Below are positions 61,497 to 64,000 of a stretch of DNA of 64,000 bases, in pieces. This DNA comes from Chitinophagaceae bacterium LGM1. GTDB taxonomy: Bacteria > Bacteroidota > Bacteroidia > Chitinophagales > Chitinophagaceae. The notes under the pieces are model-generated. The model worked only from the letters and a program-made list of their open reading frames with translations, was not told the DNA's origin and ran no database searches. The DNA lies in contig CP075895.1 in assembly GCA_018604165.1 (NCBI GenBank), forward strand, positions 1,139,501-1,203,500, in the 5' to 3' direction. The translations under genes were made by a program, and so were the position numbers. Numbering within the stretch: the stretch's first letter is position 1; each line of letters begins with the position of its first letter.

Positions 61497-62240
61497 ATGC
61501 CCATTGGGAATTTCAAACTATTTCTGATATTCTTGGCAGCATTCTTTGTTATGCATCTTTCAGGCATGTGGTTTGCGCAACTACCATATATATTAAGTGC
61601 ATTATTAGTTAGTATTACAGTGGTATCTATCCTATTGTTACTAAACAAATGGCTTTATAACAAAACTACAAAGAATGCTGCCACAGATATTGGACTAAAA
61701 TCAGTTACCATCAATAGTTTAATACCCGGATTACTATTGAGCATTTTGCTGTTATTGATGTACCCGTTTTTAGGGTGTATTCTCGATACTTCAATTTCTA
61801 TTCAAAAAAACTGGTTGTGGAACACAATAGGGTTGCTCCTAACTGCAGGTGTAACAGAAGAGGTTCTATTTCGTGGCTTTCTTTTTGCTAAGCTTAGAGC
61901 AACAATGAACTTTAGAAAAGCAGCTGTTATATCTATAGCCGCATTTTCTTTGGCACATTTACCGATGTTTACTTATATGGACTGGAAAATAGCTTTGCCA
62001 TCTACCTTGCTGGCAATAGGATTGTCAGTACCCTTCGCTTATTTATACGAAAAAGCTGAAAATTCAGTTTGGAGTGCCGCACTTGTCCATACCTCTATTC
62101 GTACCATCGGTATGGTGTTTTTTACGGAAGATAAAAACTATACAGTCTTGGTATTGTCCTGGATGAGTGTGTCGTTACTAATTCCCAATATTCTATTGTT
62201 GTGCAGTAAGCAATTCAGAAAATTATGGACAATGAAGTAA
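61497..62240 (+). CDS. CPBP family intramembrane glutamic/metallo-endopeptidase
   Basis: A 247-residue polytopic membrane protease of the CAAX/ABI family. Catalytic motif EEVLFRGFLFAKL (EExxxR) follows GVTEE at ~residues 120-130; the second motif SLAHLPMF contributes the metal-binding His. Helices: FLIFLAAFFVMHLSGMWFA, LLVSITVVSILLLLNKWLY, LIPGLLLSILLLLMYPFLG. In bacteria these proteins process peptides or bacteriocin-related substrates and often accompany immunity functions. Substrate unknown. Confidence 0.88.
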   Translation: MPIGNFKLFLIFLAAFFVMHLSGMWFAQLPYILSALLVSITVVSILLLLNKWLYNKTTKNAATDIGLKSVTINSLIPGLLLSILLLLMYPFLGCILDTSISIQKNWLWNTIGLLLTAGVTEEVLFRGFLFAKLRATMNFRKAAVISIAAFSLAHLPMFTYMDWKIALPSTLLAIGLSVPFAYLYEKAENSVWSAALVHTSIRTIGMVFFTEDKNYTVLVLSWMSVSLLIPNILLLCSKQFRKLWTMK

Positions 62241-62271
62241 TTATTAATAATCAATACATTAGAACACTACA

Positions 62272-62844
62272 ATGAAAAATATTATTATAGCAATAAGTGT
62301 CCTTTGTTCGACTATTACAAAGGCGCAATCTAAAACTGACACTGTACAATCATCAATGTCCATCGGCTTTGAAGCTGATGTATTGCCATTTGCGACTGGT
62401 GGATATTATGGGTCTATATGGCTTTCGCATAATCATTTCAGATATAGGGCTGTCGTGACAAAGGTTTCAGTGCCACAGTTTATGATATCAGATGGTTTTA
62501 CAAACAACAATATGATGGTATATGCGCTAATTACAGATTATTTTATAGGAACAGGGGTAAACAAATGGTGGGTTGGAGCCGGAATAGAATATTGGGATGC
62601 AGAAATTCAGACTGATTTAAAAAAACAAACAACAAGGTATGAAAGCTATATCGCTACAATAGGAGGTGGATATGTACTTAAAATATACAAGAATTTATAC
62701 ATCAACCCGTGGGTAGCGTTGCATGCTACCATTGCAACAGATGATAACATAATTGTTGATGATTTAGCATATGAGCCTGCGTTTTTTATACCCGAAGGCT
62801 CTTTAAAAATTGGCTGGTACTTCAATGCCAAACAAAAATATTAG
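62272..62844 (+). CDS. exported beta-barrel-like protein, unknown function
   Basis: A 190-residue exported protein: signal peptide MKNIIIAISVLCSTITKAQ, then alternating aromatic strands typical of small outer-membrane barrels (MSIGFEADVLPFATGGYYGSIWLS, RYRAVVTKVSVPQFMI, WWVGAGIEYWDAEIQTDL, YIATIGGGYVLKIYKNLYINPWVAL, PEGSLKIGWYFNAKQKY). No family recognised. Its stop is 1 nt before the nitroreductase start. Confidence 0.7.
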   Translation: MKNIIIAISVLCSTITKAQSKTDTVQSSMSIGFEADVLPFATGGYYGSIWLSHNHFRYRAVVTKVSVPQFMISDGFTNNNMMVYALITDYFIGTGVNKWWVGAGIEYWDAEIQTDLKKQTTRYESYIATIGGGYVLKIYKNLYINPWVALHATIATDDNIIVDDLAYEPAFFIPEGSLKIGWYFNAKQKY

Positions 62845-62845
62845 T

Positions 62846-63964
62846 ATGAACCGGAGGGGGTTTCTTAAAATAGCGGGAGGTACAGCTGCAGCTACACTGT
62901 TAGCTACCTATGCCTTCAGCGACAAACAGAATATTATGCGCGACGATGTTGCTGATATTCCTATATCGTCAGAAAAACTTTACCCTGATGAGAGGAAAAT
63001 ACTGTACCTCGCATCGCTTGCACCGAGCGGTCATAATACCCAACCTTGGATGATAAAATATCTTGCTCCCTATCACTGGATTGTATGCAATGATAAAATG
63101 AAATGGCTTCCTGCAGTAGACCCCTCACAACGAGAAACAATTCTTTCAATAGGTGCATTTATCCAGAATATCGATTACGCTGCGGACTCCCTTGGCTATA
63201 TTGCTGAGTATAAACTTTTGGCTAATAGTAATCAGGATGAAGATATGGTAGAGATAAGGCTGAATAAAACCAGTAATAAAAGCAACTATAATCTTGAAAA
63301 CATTAAACTACGTAGAACAATACGTTCAGGCTTTTTGAATGACATTATTTCAGCAAACGACATGCATTTTATTTGTAGCGGAGATAATAATCATTTTCAT
63401 TACATACCCAATAAAACAAAGGAACAACAATGGCTTAGCGAACTAACAGTTGACGCAAACCATCAACAGATATACAGAGATGATGCACAGAATGAGCTTG
63501 CAAATTGGATGAGATTATCGACAGATGATGCTCTGAAATACAAAGATGGTCTAACGACTGCGAGCATGGAAATAAGTGGTTTATCTGGTTGGATTGTAAG
63601 GAATCTTTACAAGAAAGAAAATGTGCTAAGTGTAAAGTTTAGAGAGCAAAGTTTAGCTAAAGTTAAGAATCAGGCAACGAATCTTGGTGGTTGGCTGCTT
63701 ATGACAAGTGAAAATGGTGACACTGCATCACTGTTGGAAACAGGAAAAAGACTTCAAAGAATGTTGTTGAAGACAAGAGTGAAAAAAATTGGCGTACACC
63801 CAATGACTCAGATACTGGAGGAGGACATATATAAGGCTGAACTTCAAAGTAGAATGAAAATTACTAACAGTATTCAATTTGTGTTACGATTAGGTTATGT
63901 GCAAAACTATCCCAAGCCAGTTTCTCTCAGAAGACCTATCGAAAGTTTTATTCAACTTATATGA
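62846..63964 (+). CDS. nitroreductase family protein with Tat signal
   Basis: A flavin-dependent reductase exported by Tat. The start at 62846 gives MNRRGFLKIAGGTAAATLLATYAF, a textbook twin-arginine signal (NRRGFLK); the frame is open to 62810 inside the previous gene. The body contains LYLASLAPSGHNTQPWMIKYL (FMN-binding, typical of nitroreductases), RETILSIGAFIQNIDYAADSLGY and a C-terminal GVHPMTQILEED. The length of 372 residues is larger than a single nitroreductase domain (~200), as in Tat-exported twin-domain forms. Substrate unknown; acts in the periplasm. It is the last complete gene. Confidence 0.85.
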   Translation: MNRRGFLKIAGGTAAATLLATYAFSDKQNIMRDDVADIPISSEKLYPDERKILYLASLAPSGHNTQPWMIKYLAPYHWIVCNDKMKWLPAVDPSQRETILSIGAFIQNIDYAADSLGYIAEYKLLANSNQDEDMVEIRLNKTSNKSNYNLENIKLRRTIRSGFLNDIISANDMHFICSGDNNHFHYIPNKTKEQQWLSELTVDANHQQIYRDDAQNELANWMRLSTDDALKYKDGLTTASMEISGLSGWIVRNLYKKENVLSVKFREQSLAKVKNQATNLGGWLLMTSENGDTASLLETGKRLQRMLLKTRVKKIGVHPMTQILEEDIYKAELQSRMKITNSIQFVLRLGYVQNYPKPVSLRRPIESFIQLI

Positions 63965-63974
63965 AATGTAGATT

Positions 63975-64000
63975 ATGACGATGGTAATACTGTTGAAAGG
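63975..64000 (+). CDS. possible start of a further gene, cut by the window end
   Basis: ATG at 63975 opens a frame (MTMVILLK) that continues to the window edge. Only nine codons are visible, so this is weak. Confidence 0.25.

Noticed and set aside
1-64000. CRISPR arrays, rRNA, insertion sequences, phage genes
   Set aside because: No regularly spaced repeats with spacers, no transposase, integrase or phage structural gene, and no rRNA-like segment was seen.

Overview
The window looks like chromosomal DNA from a Bacteroidota member, probably of the Chitinophagales/Chitinophagaceae type. The evidence is seven secreted proteins with type IX secretion (T9SS) C-terminal sorting domains, an ECF sigma/FecR/TonB-receptor cascade with DUF4249 lipoproteins, no SusD-type partners, near absence of Shine-Dalgarno sequences, and many exact TAnnTTTG (-7) promoter boxes. 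No rRNA is present, so the placement rests on gene content only.

Layout. 1-7 kb: 3' part of a type II NADH dehydrogenase, two hypothetical genes, a 984-aa adhesin-like protein with a type B T9SS signal and a smaller type A T9SS protein. 7-15.6 kb: one regulated uptake operon (ECF sigma factor, FecR anti-sigma, STN-bearing TonB receptor, DUF4249 lipoprotein, second TonB receptor, second DUF4249 lipoprotein). 15.6-27.2 kb: two CxxCH-bearing surface proteins, then a PhoX-like T9SS phosphatase, an imelysin-like/di-haem peroxidase fusion, a TonB receptor and a T9SS-secreted partner. Phosphatase, receptor and partner are each preceded by in-phase 11-bp direct repeats ending exactly 4 nt before a -7 box. 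This looks like one regulon with PhoB-box-like operators and is the most interesting signal here. 27-44.5 kb: housekeeping and envelope genes (propeller-amidohydrolase, FAD oxidase, tRNA-Ser, tatD, polysaccharide deacetylase, batE, batD, SDR, Dph6-like ligase, DUF5683, pcm, queG, EamA transporter, ribD, prmC). 44.5-47 kb: a long PhaE-like protein divergent from a PhaJ-like hydratase, suggesting polyhydroxyalkanoate metabolism. 47-59.5 kb: fumC, a small di-haem peroxidase, two large T9SS repeat proteins, sucD, a ricT/PSP1 protein and a small membrane protein.

59.6-64 kb: a tRNA 3' fragment (T-arm plus acceptor strand, no anticodon) marks a likely attachment-site scar. To its right the DNA is visibly AT-richer and carries accessory genes (Crp-like regulator, DUF1272 zinc protein, HXXEE-like and CPBP membrane proteins, outer-membrane-type protein, Tat-type nitroreductase), consistent with the edge of an integrated island that continues past the window.

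Functional threads: envelope nutrient uptake (two regulated TonB systems), T9SS surface display, periplasmic c-type haem proteins, and carbon storage or TCA metabolism (fumC, sucD, phaE/phaJ). All start choices, promoters and operators are read by eye; none was tested by alignment or database search.
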